From assembly GCA_036320915.1 (NCBI GenBank), contig JAXBDG010000003.1, positions 1,116,001 to 1,180,000 on the forward strand: a stretch of 64,000 bases of DNA, in the 5' to 3' direction. Under the pieces are notes generated by a model. It was not told where the DNA came from. It was given only the letters and a program-made list of their open reading frames with translations, and made no database searches. This stretch comes from Linnemannia elongata. Its lineage: Eukaryota > Mortierellomycota > Mortierellomycetes > Mortierellales > Mortierellaceae. Made by a program: the position numbers and the translations under genes. This document shows positions 35,870 through 46,500 of the stretch, piece after piece (position 1 is the first letter of the stretch; every line of letters begins with the position of its first letter).

Positions 35870-36780
35870 GCTCTTGCTCATAAAACTCTTTCTTTTCTGT
35901 CAATGGCTTTTGTGACACTCAAAATGCTGAAGGAGTATATGGCAACAGAAGCAGAGGGAGGAGCAAAAGAAGAGGCCAAAAGAAGAAAACAACCATCCAG
36001 AAGAACAGCAGCGGCCGAACAGGCAGGCAAAGAGCAAAATAAACAAATACCAAAGGTTCCGAACTTTGCAGAGTCATATGAGAGATACAACAGGGAAGTT
36101 GACCAGCATATGGACCGCAAAAGAGAATACCCAGTTTTTCCCATTCCTCAGTGTACCTCAAACAATCGCGGAAACGGGACAAACCAGCGGAACACATATG
36201 CCGTCCCCTGACCATCAATAATGTCAGACAACACAAACACCGAATAGTAACATCGTATCGGATCCATTAATGTGCAAGGGGTAAGGGAATACAGGTTTTT
36301 TTTAGGGATCTGGCAAGATGGGGAACATATATTGATGATTTAGATATTATTGCGCGCCAAGAAACGAAACTGCAAGCGGAAAAAACTGCAAAATACTTCT
36401 TATACGATAAAAACGAACCTAGTGAATATGTCGGTTTCTGGGCAAACGCAATAACCAAAGAGATGTGGGCAGGAGTAGCTTTCTTGGTGAAAGAATTGTG
36501 GCAAAACCCATATCATCAGAAAAAGAAACCACACATAAAGGACGGGGCATATCTTTAGACTTTGGATATCATTTAATAGCCTACTTTCCAATGATAAAGC
36601 ACTACATCCCAGCAAGCAGAAACGAAGAGGGGAAAAGAGAACTCCAAGAAGTAGCCGAGTGGGCAAAAAAAAAGAAATCCAAGAAGCGAAAGAGAAAGGC
36701 ATGGAGACCATCGTATGGAGATTTTAATGGTGTAGTGAACCCCTCACTCGATCGGTCGATTGAGGGAGCAAATCACATCT
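35870..36780 (+). mobile_element. decayed non-LTR retrotransposon fragment (endonuclease region)
   Basis: The frame at about 35904-36211 encodes a basic, Lys/Gln-rich stretch (KEEAKRRKQPSRRTAAAEQA) that could be an ORF1 tail or linker. Then GSINVQGVREYRFF, LDIIARQETKLQAEKTAKYF and YGDFNGVVNPSLDR resemble the start, ETK motif and GDFN motif of an apurinic-type (EEP) endonuclease of LINE elements. Frameshifts separate them, and no reverse transcriptase follows. The last 120 bp lie inside the left arm of the inverted repeat and recur inverted at the right arm's end. Confidence 0.6.
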
Positions 36781-36860
36781 AGTTTTATTCCAAGCCTTGT
36801 GGTTATATAATAAACGAGAGCGAAGGTGTTTGCTCTGACACAGTATGTCGGCTTGCAATC

Positions 36861-37148
36861 TTAGGTGCTCCACCAGTGAGTGTTGCACTCCTTGGGGCTC
36901 AAAGTAGACTTGGAGCACCAGAACTGGAATCCATTGGAAGCACTGCAATCACCCCAGCAGTTGGCGCCGTTTCTTGCGAGTGCACTCTTAAAGTTGCGGC
37001 ACCATTCTCCGTCAATGCGGTCACCGTTTTGGCAGTTGTAACCGCAGGTGTTGCCGTCTTCCCAGCCTGTGCGGCAGACACGAACGGCTTCGGCACTCGA
37101 GGCAATCAAGATAGCACCAATGGCTGCGACAGAGAGAGAAATCTTCAT
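36861..37148 (-). CDS. secreted eight-cysteine small protein, copy 1
   Basis: A single coding exon of 95 residues. Residues 1-21 form a signal peptide (MKISLSVAAIGAILIASSAEA). The mature 74 residues contain eight Cys with spacing C-x9-C-x3-C-x10-C-x13-C-x3-C-x9-C-x9-C, so four disulfides are likely. Two C-x3-C pairs (CGYNC, CWGDC) and seven Trp stand out. No family is recognised. A secreted effector, antimicrobial or wall-associated role is possible, none shown. A canonical intron (37150-37242) lies in the 5' UTR, two bases before the ATG, and a TATA box lies at 37310-37316. An AATAAA-type signal is found about 70 bp past the stop. The protein and flanks are identical to copy 2 at 42423-42710, with promoter included. 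Confidence 0.85.
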   Translation of the reverse strand: MKISLSVAAIGAILIASSAEAVRVCRTGWEDGNTCGYNCQNGDRIDGEWCRNFKSALARNGANCWGDCSASNGFQFWCSKSTLSPKECNTHWWST

Positions 37149-37309
37149 TCTAGCAGACGATCATTGAGATTGAAGTTAGAAATCAATACAATTAAATCAC
37201 ATTTGAAAACTGGGTTGAGTTTTACTAGGAAGTGATTCTTACTTGATGAGGTAGAGTAGATTGGTGAGGTTGGGTGGTGATGAGAGAATATTTGATGATA
37301 GAGGACACC

Positions 37310-37316
37310 TTTTATA
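37310..37316 (-). promoter_or_regulatory. TATA box of Cys-rich gene copy 1
   Basis: TATAAAA on the minus strand, about 160 bp upstream of the ATG. It is followed by a leader and a 93-bp intron in the 5' UTR. It is identical to the right-arm copy. Confidence 0.65.
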
Positions 37317-37410
37317 CAAAATCCAACCTGCTTGGGAGAGAAGAAGACAGAGGATGATGTTGGTGGATGATGAGATGAAGGTACCGCTGTTTTGAAAGCA
37401 TTCTTCACGA

Positions 37411-38485
37411 TCAACTCACACTTGCGCCGCTCTTTCTCTTTGTGCATATGAATCTGAAGGGATTCCGTTTAGCCAATTGACATAGTCCAATAGTCACAAT
37501 AAACTCGTCGCACATACTCTTCTTCCATTGCGGTGAGCTCAAGTTTACAGGTCGCATGAAAAAACGCGCACAGAGGGCCCAGTCTAACTGTCGGACGCCG
37601 CTCCATGAATGTAATATTGGTTTAAGAAGTTCGTTCAGGCCATAGCTTAAACGTTGGCTTTTAGATTGGGAGGTTGATCCAATACCAAATGAACTTGCAT
37701 AGTATTTTTTTTTTGAAATGCATTGCGCAGAAGAGCGGCGTCCTCGGTATCCATTCGTTTGTTTGGTTGAACAGGAAAATGAACACACATTCGCACCACC
37801 AAGCCGTTTGAAAGCTAGATGGCGACCAATGACGAAGCAGAAAGGAAGACCTGGTGGTGATGGACGAGCACAAAATGAGGGAAAAGACAAGGTTCACCCG
37901 TCTGGGACAAATTGAGCCCTTCAAAGATAGGGGGTGCATGCATTCTCTTTCATCAAAGAACACGAACACAAAAAATGCGGCGTCTAAGATTTATTGTGTA
38001 CGAAGAACTAAGAATGATTTAATGGAGCCCGTGGTGGCCTTGCGCGCACGGCGGCTTGCCAGGTAGTGACTTCACATACCAGTCACGCCCAATTCTCTCA
38101 CAAAAAAAAAAAAAAAAAAAAAAAAAATGAGCGGCGTGTGGTATCCTTCTATTATAAAGTTTGCAATCATTCACGTTTGTAATGAATGAGGCCAACGGTA
38201 GCTGTACATCATCAAAACCTTTGCGGTACCATTTCAACAATGCTTTCTTTGATTTTGTTTTGTGCTCTGCTACATCTGTCAATGTACGTTGTTATTGGTC
38301 CTAATTGGCTACTAAATAGCGCAATTCTACTCCATCTCACTCTAACCATGTTGGACTCGGGTTGGTATCTGCTATCCTACAACACGCCGTATGCATCAAA
38401 GAGATACTGGACCAACAAAAGTAATCCTGTAGAAAAGAGAGTGGCAGCTTTCGCAGACAATGGCAAGTTCAACCCAATTATCTGA
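37411..38485. other. inner part of the left arm, unassigned frames
   Basis: Frames of 60-159 codons occur on both strands (37411-37890 minus, 38019-38282 minus, 37854-38066 plus, 38186-38485 plus), all repeated in the right arm. Some fragments have coding-like composition, such as MTDVAEHKTKSKKALLKWYR on the minus strand. None shows a domain or a convincing splice model. They may be remains of a mobile element's gene. A run of 26 A at 38102-38127 splits the region. Confidence 0.4.
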
Positions 38486-38826
38486 AAAGACGCCGCCTTT
38501 TTTCTTTTTTTTTTGTGTTTTTTTTTTTTTTAAAAAAAATCCCTATCCCGAATGGCTCCAGTCGCGTCCAGTGCCTAGTTGAATCTCACCCATGTGTCAG
38601 CGCCACAAACAAAGTGGTCGCGGTCAGCATCAAATGCTTCATGTGCACCTACTGTGCCAATTGCGACCATACAAAGCGATGGCACTTGACATTAGGGGTC
38701 GAGAGAGAGAGAGAGAGAGATTCCGATCGAAAGGGTATCCAGGCGGTTTCGACATGCTTACAGCGGCATTTTGTCCGTGCCTTGGTAAATATCGTCCAGG
38801 TCGTATTGTACACACTCTAGCATTTT

Positions 38827-40742
38827 TCTTCTCATAGTCGTCATTTGTTGAACTTTACATCAGATAACGCTTGTGGTGATCCTTATACCAAACATCTAGG
38901 CGAAATATATTGCTTAGGACGAACTAACACCGAAGAAACTGGAGGAAGAAATCAAACCTCTACACAAAGTACGCCATCCATTCGATGACCGTGACAGATT
39001 TTATATTTTCCTAGAGATGTAAAGTTGGATAGTCCCTGCTAATGTGGCATATATTGGTGAACAAGATCATTCAAATTTTCTAGTGATCCATGTGCTGATT
39101 GTGAACAGGCGCAATTTTTCTCCAGTCCACACGCATTCATGTTTCCATTTTAGCCCGCTTGTTTGTGATAACGTTTTTGTTAGTTCGCGTTGCCATACAT
39201 TTTTTGTCTCATTAATGATATTATATTACCTGTTATTGTTAGGCTCTAGAGCGGGTAGACCTCTGCCTATGCGAGTTACATGAACGTAAATTATGGATTG
39301 GACTAGGCGGAAGATCCGTCTTTTGCGCACGGCAGTAATGTGGTGAGTAACCACATGAGACTTGACACGATGAGAAACTTGAGTGGATTTCGTGACCCTG
39401 TTCCACCTCGGCCGTTTACCTTGTATGTTATGCTAGTCTTGGCATATATGAGAGGATAGATGCATATTGAGTGGAATATGCTAGCAGATAATATCCGTGT
39501 AAAAGAGCAGAGTGCTTCACACAAACCCCTATGTCCTCTGCTGAGATTGGTGAAGATGGTGAATGGAACATTGGCCAGGGACATCCAGCGATGGAATGGT
39601 ATATCGTCAATAGAGAAAATTTCGTATCATTGTTAGGCGCTTCGAAAGAATGCGTCTTTTTCAAACCAGGTGGCTATAGCAAGGTCATGCAGTATTGAAT
39701 AAAAAATCGATGGTGGGCCGATGTCGTTGTAGTGACCGGCAGCCTCAAAAGCAGCTTGCAGACTAATATGCATTCACGCCGCTATTTTTCCAATTGTTAA
39801 GTGACACTCGCCATTTTTTGTTGACTTGCAATGGTGGGTCTCTACCATTGATTTTGCTTTGGGCTAGTGTATCTCATGCGCGTATCTTATCGACCTAACA
39901 CACTCATAGAACCGGTTTCTTGAAAAAGGAATCGCGATAAATGGTGCTATTCGTAGAGCATCCGCATTTGGTTTACATCGAAATTTTCTAATTTTGCAGA
40001 GCAGATAGCCCCCCGAGCCCGAGGCATGTTGAAAATGTGACGATAAAAAAACCATTTGTGTCACCAATGAAACACAACCTTTCGACGCCGCATGTCTTTG
40101 CAACCGAATGCACTCCTTTTATCATCCGAGCCTCGCAACACACGGCGCACGCCTGTAGAATCAATTGCTTTATTGTCCATTTAGACATTAGGCAACTGTT
40201 GGATCATGGCTCGGTTTGCACACAGGACAGCCATCCCGAATGGTCTAGCGGCTAGTGCAATCCCTTTTGGCCTCTCCTCCCGTCAATACTCTTCGCCTTA
40301 CCGACGGATCGCTGCAGACCATGTCTGTTAGCTGCTTGTTTGTTTGTTTGTTCATTTTGTATACTCCTCAACCTAATGAATGCGGAGAAGTGTGCCATGA
40401 CTTGTATGGCCGAGCACCTCTCAACACTCAATATAGTTCATAATGCGAATCAAATTACCGTAGCTTCAAGCGCCGTCCATACAGTCCATGCAGCGGTGGT
40501 TGCAATATCTCAAGATACTTTAGTGATTCCTGCCACATCACGTCAACCTATTGCAACAAGATTTCGGGGAACAAGGACAACCGTCGTAGCAAGTGCCAAA
40601 GTAGAGATAAAAGAACGCGTGAAATACGTTGCGCGCATTGGTGTTTACTTGCGTGCGTGATCACCAAAAAAAAAAAAAAAAAAAAAATAAAATGCTGGAG
40701 TGAGCACAAGTCGATCTGGACGATATTTACCATGGCACGGAC
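38827..40742. other. spacer between the inverted arms
   Basis: No intact gene is seen in 1.9 kb. On the minus strand at about 39428-39664 a segment encodes YYLLAYSTQYAS, which resembles the left-arm frame WYLLSYNTPYAS (about 38360-38400), so an older, diverged relative of arm sequence is present. At 40232-40257 a tRNA-like A box occurs. At 40689-40742 lies one more copy of the 54-bp unit that ends the right arm. Confidence 0.5.
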
Positions 40743-40808
40743 AAAATGCTGGAGTGTGTGCAACACGACCTGGACAATATTTACCAAGGCACGGACAAAA
40801 TGCCGCTG
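40689..40808 (+). repeat. 54-bp tandem repeat at the right arm's inner edge
   Basis: Units start at 40689 and 40743 (both AAAATGCTGGAGTG), with a third partial unit at 40797 (AAAATGCCGCTG). The shared core is GATATTTACCA or CAATATTTACCA, then GGCACGGAC. The left arm has a single complete unit, so the arms part at a unit boundary. Confidence 0.85.
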
Positions 40809-42254
40809 TAGGCATGTCGAAACCGCCTGGATACCCTTTCGATCGGAATCTCTCTCTCTCTCTCTCTCTCGACCCCTAATGTCAAGTGCCATCGCTTTGT
40901 ATGGTCGCAATTGGCACAGTAGGTGCACATGAAGCATTTGATGCTGACCGCGACCACTTTGTTTGTGGCGCTGACACATGGGTGAGATTCAACTAGGCAC
41001 TGGACGCGACTGGAGCCATTCGGGATAGGGATTTTTTTTAAAAAAAAAAAAAAACACAAAAAAAAAAGAAAAAAGGCGGCGTCTTTTCAGATAATTGGGT
41101 TGAACTTGCCATTGTCTGTGAAAGCTGCCACTCTCTTTCCTACAGGATTACTTTGTTGGTCCAGTATCTCTTTGATGCATACGGCGTGTTGTAGGATAGC
41201 AGATACCAACCCTAGTCCAACATGGTTAGAGTGAGATGGCGTAGAATTGCGCTATTTAGTAGCCAATTAGGACCAATAACAACGTACATTGACAGATGTA
41301 GCAGAGCACAAAACAAAATCAAAGAAAGCATTGTTGAAATGGTACCGCAAAGGTTTTGATGATGTACAGCTACCGTTGGCCTCATTCATTACAAACGTGA
41401 ATGATTGCAAACTTTATAATAGAAGGATACCACACGCCGCTCATTTTTTTTTTTTTTTTTTTTTTTTTTGTGAGAGAATTGGGCGTGACTGGTATGTGAA
41501 GTCACTACCTGGCAAGCCGCCGTGCGCGCAAGGCCACCACGGGCTCCATTAAATCATTCTTAGTTCTTCGTACACAATAAATCTTAGACGCCGCATTTTT
41601 TGTGTTCGTGTTCTTTGATGAAAGAGAATGCATGCACCCCCTATCTTTGAAGGGCTCAATTTGTCCCAGACGGGTGAACCTTGTCTTTTCCCTCATTTTG
41701 TGCTCGTCCATCACCACCAGGTCTTCCTTTCTGCTTCGTCATTGGTCGCCATCTAGCTTTCAAACGGCTTGGTGGTGCGAATGTGTGTTCATTTTCCTGT
41801 TCAACCAAACAAACGAATGGATACCGAGGACGCCGCTCTTCTGCGCAATGCATTTCAAAAAAAAAATACTATGCAAGTTCATTTGGTATTGGATCAACCT
41901 CCCAATCTAAAAGCCAACGTTTAAGCTATGGCCTGAACGAACTTCTTAAACCAATATTACATTCATGGAGCGGCGTCCGACAGTTAGACTGGGCCCTCTG
42001 TGCGCGTTTTTTCATGCGACCTGTAAACTTGAGCTCACCGCAATGGAAGAAGAGTATGTGCGACGAGTTTATTGTGACTATTGGACTATGTCAATTGGCT
42101 AAACGGAATCCCTTCAGATTCATATGCACAAAGAGAAAGAGCGGCGCAAGTGTGAGTTGATCGTGAAGAATGCTTTCAAAACAGCGGTACCTTCATCTCA
42201 TCATCCACCAACATCATCCTCTGTCTTCTTCTCTCCCAAGCAGGTTGGATTTTG

Positions 42255-42261
42255 TATAAAA
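42255..42261 (+). promoter_or_regulatory. TATA box of Cys-rich gene copy 2
   Basis: TATAAAA lies 162 bp before the ATG at 42423, mirror image of the left-arm copy. Confidence 0.65.
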
Positions 42262-42422
42262 GGTGTCCTCTATCATCAAATATTCTCTCATCACCACCCA
42301 ACCTCACCAATCTACTCTACCTCATCAAGTAAGAATCACTTCCTAGTAAAACTCAACCCAGTTTTCAAATGTGATTTAATTGTATTGATTTCTAACTTCA
42401 ATCTCAATGATCGTCTGCTAGA

Positions 42423-42710
42423 ATGAAGATTTCTCTCTCTGTCGCAGCCATTGGTGCTATCTTGATTGCCTCGAGTGCCGAAGCCGTTCGTGTCTGCCGC
42501 ACAGGCTGGGAAGACGGCAACACCTGCGGTTACAACTGCCAAAACGGTGACCGCATTGACGGAGAATGGTGCCGCAACTTTAAGAGTGCACTCGCAAGAA
42601 ACGGCGCCAACTGCTGGGGTGATTGCAGTGCTTCCAATGGATTCCAGTTCTGGTGCTCCAAGTCTACTTTGAGCCCCAAGGAGTGCAACACTCACTGGTG
42701 GAGCACCTAA
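42423..42710 (+). CDS. secreted eight-cysteine small protein, copy 2
   Basis: This copy is identical in all 95 residues to copy 1 and shares its promoter and leader. The 5' UTR intron runs 42329-42421, with donor GTAAGAAT, a TTCTAAC branch site and acceptor CTAG just before the ATG. An AATAAA lies at 42782-42787, 72 bp after the stop. Features of the mature protein are as for copy 1: signal peptide of 21 residues, eight Cys and two C-x3-C pairs. The gene keeps a complete set of expression signals inside a region otherwise made of broken elements, so it is likely a live cargo gene. Function unknown. Confidence 0.85.
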   Translation: MKISLSVAAIGAILIASSAEAVRVCRTGWEDGNTCGYNCQNGDRIDGEWCRNFKSALARNGANCWGDCSASNGFQFWCSKSTLSPKECNTHWWST

Positions 42711-42915
42711 GATTGCAAGCCGACATACTGTGTCAGAGCAAACACCTTCGCTCTCGTTTATTATATAACCACAAGGCTTGGAATAAAACTAGATGTGATT
42801 TGCTCCCTCAATCGACCGATCGAGTGAGGGGTTCACTACACCATTAAAATCTCCATACGATGGTCTCCATGCTTTTCTCTTTCACTTATTGGATTTCTTT
42901 TTTTTTTGCCCACTC

Positions 42916-43447
42916 TCTTCTGTCTGAATCCAACTTCTTCCGTCTGCGTATCGTCCGCCCCAAGGAGACCTCTGGAGGCATCCACCGCGACAAGCATATT
43001 ATCGTTCAAGCGCATCCCTCGGAACCGATCCTCTGCCCCGTCAATACCATAAGAGCGTATTTGGACCGCCACGCTCGCCCTATCCTCAAGTCCCCCCATC
43101 CCACCTTGCTCGACCTCACCATCTACCCATTGATCCGCTATACCAATATACCAAGGATGCTACTTCTGCCCTCTCTTCTCAAAGGATCTCCAAGCATATC
43201 AACTCTCTCAGGGTGCTGATGCCCCTCGCCAATGGTTCCATCCCCAAGGCCCGCGCAGCTGGCTCAACTATTGCCGCCTTAAAAGGAGTTCCTATCGACG
43301 ACGTGATCACACAAGGAAACTGGGCATCTCACTCCACATACCTCCGTTTCTATCGCATTTCTAGCAGAACATGGACTAACTTTACGTCCGTGCTGCTCAA
43401 TTAATCTCTGCATGCACAGGAAAGGTCACTGGTCATAGGATGGATAA
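42916..43447 (+). mobile_element. DIRS-type tyrosine recombinase fragment, opposite orientation
   Basis: This is the C-terminal part of the same recombinase as in the left fragment: SESNFFRLRIVRPKETSGGI, ANGSIPKARAAGSTIAALKG and the Tyr in WASHSTYLRFYRISS, with a frame break near 43140-43215. It ends in GGTCACTGGTCATAGGATGG, then ATAAT, the mirror of the left fragment's end at about 33355-33400. It begins exactly where the inverted-repeat arm ends and stops 58 bp before the stop codon of the Ctf4 gene. Confidence 0.85.
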
Positions 43448-43504
43448 TTATTAACAATGCAGCCAATTGGGCGTAGGTTTCAGCGCCTGAGAGAGATACT
43501 TAGT

Positions 43505-46500
43505 CTAAGAGCGGTTGAACTTGAACCCTGCGAGAACAGAGCCCCGGTCAGGCGACAACGACGACTCGACGCGTGTGCTGGCAAGGTGCCCGCGTGTCTC
43601 CTCAACCGACAACGCAAACAGCTCGTCATCATCTTCATTATTGTCCCGCTGAGTCTCAGGGATGATCTGCGCCGCTGGAGGGAACGATTCCTCGCGGTCC
43701 TCATATCCATTGTTGTCTTCCAAAAAGTCATCCTCCACCATCATCTCGTCCTCCTGCTGTTGTCTCTTGAACCGCTTGGCGTCCAATGTCGACGAAGAAC
43801 CCGCAGACGCCTGCTTCGTAAACATGCTCAGCGTCTTCTGTCCGCTGCTGGTCGTCGCTCCTCCATTGGCCTTCCGTTTCCTAAAGATATCATCCTGGCG
43901 GCCGGCTTTCTCCTTCTCTGTTCTCGAACGCTGATCGTCCGCTGTCAGGTAGTCCGCAGCCTCAAAGACATCTGTCGCTCGTCGGGTAATCGGCAAAACG
44001 TTGCTGTCAGCCTCCTTCACAATGTTGCCAAATCCTTTGGGTACACCAGCCAAGCTCGCACCGACCTTCTTCTTGAACGGATTAGCCGCTCCTCCTGCGG
44101 CAGCAGCAGCGGACCCACTGCCATTACTGTTGCTTCTGCTCGCCGAAGTATCCTTGACAACGCGTCTTCCGAACGGATCATTGGCTTGGACAGACTCTTT
44201 CTTCTGGAATGTCCTTCTCTCCAGTTCATCTTCCTCCTGCTTGGACGACACCCTGTACAATCTCTCGTCCCTTCTAGAGGACGTGTCAATGGTATCGTCC
44301 GCCATCACGTTTTCTGCATCAGAATGACCATCCTCCTCGGCCCGCACCATCACTTCGCGGAGCTTTTGCATGCGTTCCGTAAGTTGTTGGAGCTTGTAAT
44401 GATAAGCGATCTTGACCGCTCTATCAACTGAGCTACTATTGCACAGCATGGCCGTTAAGTCCATTGCCTTTTGCGCGAAACCAGACTTGCAAGCGAACTA
44501 CGATCACAGAAAGAAAAAACAAAAGGAGTCAATAACCTGGTTTAACTTTCCGTCACTAGAGTGCTGCTTGTGCATAAAATCTTTAACTTACACCAATCAT
44601 CTTGAGGACCAGCATGTCCATCTCGACTTCCCTCCTTGCAACGGTCTTATTGGGGCGCTCAAGCGAGGAGGCCAACTTTTCGTCCTTGCTGAGTCCAGTC
44701 ATGATCTTTTCGCGCAGCCATGCCTCCTCTGCCTCTCCAGCCTCTGTTTCTTGGTAGAGCGTAGGCATTTTGAATGGTAGCTCTGTCACGAATGGTTTAG
44801 GGAAACTTGGCTCCGACTCTCCTTTCTATATCGCCAAAATCAAGAAGTATGTTATTATTAGGCATAAAAGTGACTAGTACAGTTTTGCCGCTCATTCACG
44901 TATGCATTTGCACTTACCCTGCATCTGATACACGTAAACGCCTCGTCAGAAAGACCGACTGGCCAGTACGTGGGTGGAGTGTCCTTATCGGAATCAAGGA
45001 CGTTCGTATCCAGAATAGGAACCCATTGTCCTTGATCGATGCGTCGGTAGTGGTTCAGGATGTGTACGACGCCAGTGTCGTCGTAAAACGCCGGAACGCC
45101 ATATTCAGAAAAACCGAGCCAGGTAACCGTAGTGTCGTCGGACACAGGCAAGGGTCCGCGCTGTATCCTTTGATTCGTATCAACATTGTACATCAAATAG
45201 CCCAAGTTTTGGGATCCTAGTAGCAACATGCAATACACCAGGGTGAGTATATGCTCAAGTAATATGCACTTCTTCGTTCACATTTGATCCACATTTTTTT
45301 GTATTACCTTCAAATGGCTCGCCTTGGTGGAAAATAATGATCGCCAAGTCGTGAAGTCCTGCAACTGCAACAATTGAACCAACGCTGAAGATTCCAGTCT
45401 GGACTCCACTCTGTGAAAATGTGCGAACAAAGCCTCTTGACGTGGCCACAATGGCAGCATCCTTTGTCAAGGCGACACCTATCGAGCGAATAAGAGTAAC
45501 GTGTGTTAAGATGACTACCAAAGACATTGTATATTCTGCCATGTATTCTATGGTACGTGATATTCTTACCAATAACATCCTCTCCCTCAGGCAAATAGAT
45601 TTGCCACTCTGACTTTGAAAGCGAGCTGTCGTGCGTCTTGTAGTAAACTGTGCTGGGGTTGTCGTCAATGGCAGGAGCAGCAAAAATAGCTCCATTGATA
45701 CCTATCATTGTAATGTAACTGGTTGTTAATTGGTGTAACTCCTCAGCTGCAAAGAGGCACCGGAAAAAAACGAAGAAAATAATTCCATTAGGTGTTGTTG
45801 CACCTACCAAGGTATGCCATCGAAAACTTTGAGTTATCTGAAAAGCGGAAACCACGGCTGGTCACCTTGTCATGGAACTCGACAACAACGGTGCAGCGGT
45901 TTTCATGTTGAACAGAGGTAATGAGTCCCAACAAGTTGAAAGCTATATGATGTGTGACAGTATTGGTATTGATTAACAAGATGCTGGTTATGTACTGTAT
46001 TCCTAAAATATGAAATGATCATATTTATCTTACCGAGATATCGCCTTTGTCCATCTGATGAAGTTGCTCCAGGCTGAAATCGAGGGTGTAACGTCTTCAG
46101 GGGTTGCATTGCCTTTGCAGAGCTGAAGCTGACCCCGCGCACGGTCGCAATCTTTTCTGCAGAGGCGTCACTGGTTTTCTCCGGGATATAATGACCATGT
46201 TCATCATCCACGATAAAGTCGTGCAAGGATTCATCGTCGCTTACTGCAGCATGCTCCATTTCTATTGAAACCAAAAAATAAAAATAAAAAATAGGTTAAT
46301 ACTGGCCGATCCTTTTCTACTTCACAGTTACTCAAACGAGCACAAAACACGCTAATCACCGTAGGTTTACCTTCGTCCACTTTGGCACCATCATCGATTG
46401 CGGCGTCGTCAAAAAGCCCCTCAAGGGGGTCAGGCTTCGGCTGGCCAAAGGGCGGTCCTTTCTCAGGATCGACGACATCCTCCCATAATTTGACTTTACC

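Larger units (their letters stand above)
36656..38826 (+). repeat. left arm of a 2.17-kb inverted repeat
   Basis: Every base from 36656 to 38826 pairs with 40743-42915 on the opposite strand. Left and right positions sum to 79571, shifting to 79569 after a two-base difference in a GA microsatellite (20 bp on the left, 22 bp on the right). The coding frames of the middle are identical between arms. Scattered mismatches occur near the ends: a few in 36660-36720, several in 38320-38460 and four in the last 54 bp. It contains one secreted Cys-rich gene, a 26-A run and unassigned frames. Confidence 0.93.
40743..42915 (-). repeat. right arm of the 2.17-kb inverted repeat
   Basis: This is the reverse complement of 36656-38826. 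Its outer end carries a reversed piece of the LINE endonuclease fragment (with the GDFN-coding sequence around 42830-42855) and stops at GCCCACTC near 42915, where tyrosine-recombinase sequence begins at once. It contains copy 2 of the Cys-rich gene. Confidence 0.93.

Noticed and set aside
36656..42915. DNA transposon with giant terminal inverted repeats
   Set aside because: The outer ends fall inside a LINE fragment, and no target-site duplication or transposase is seen.
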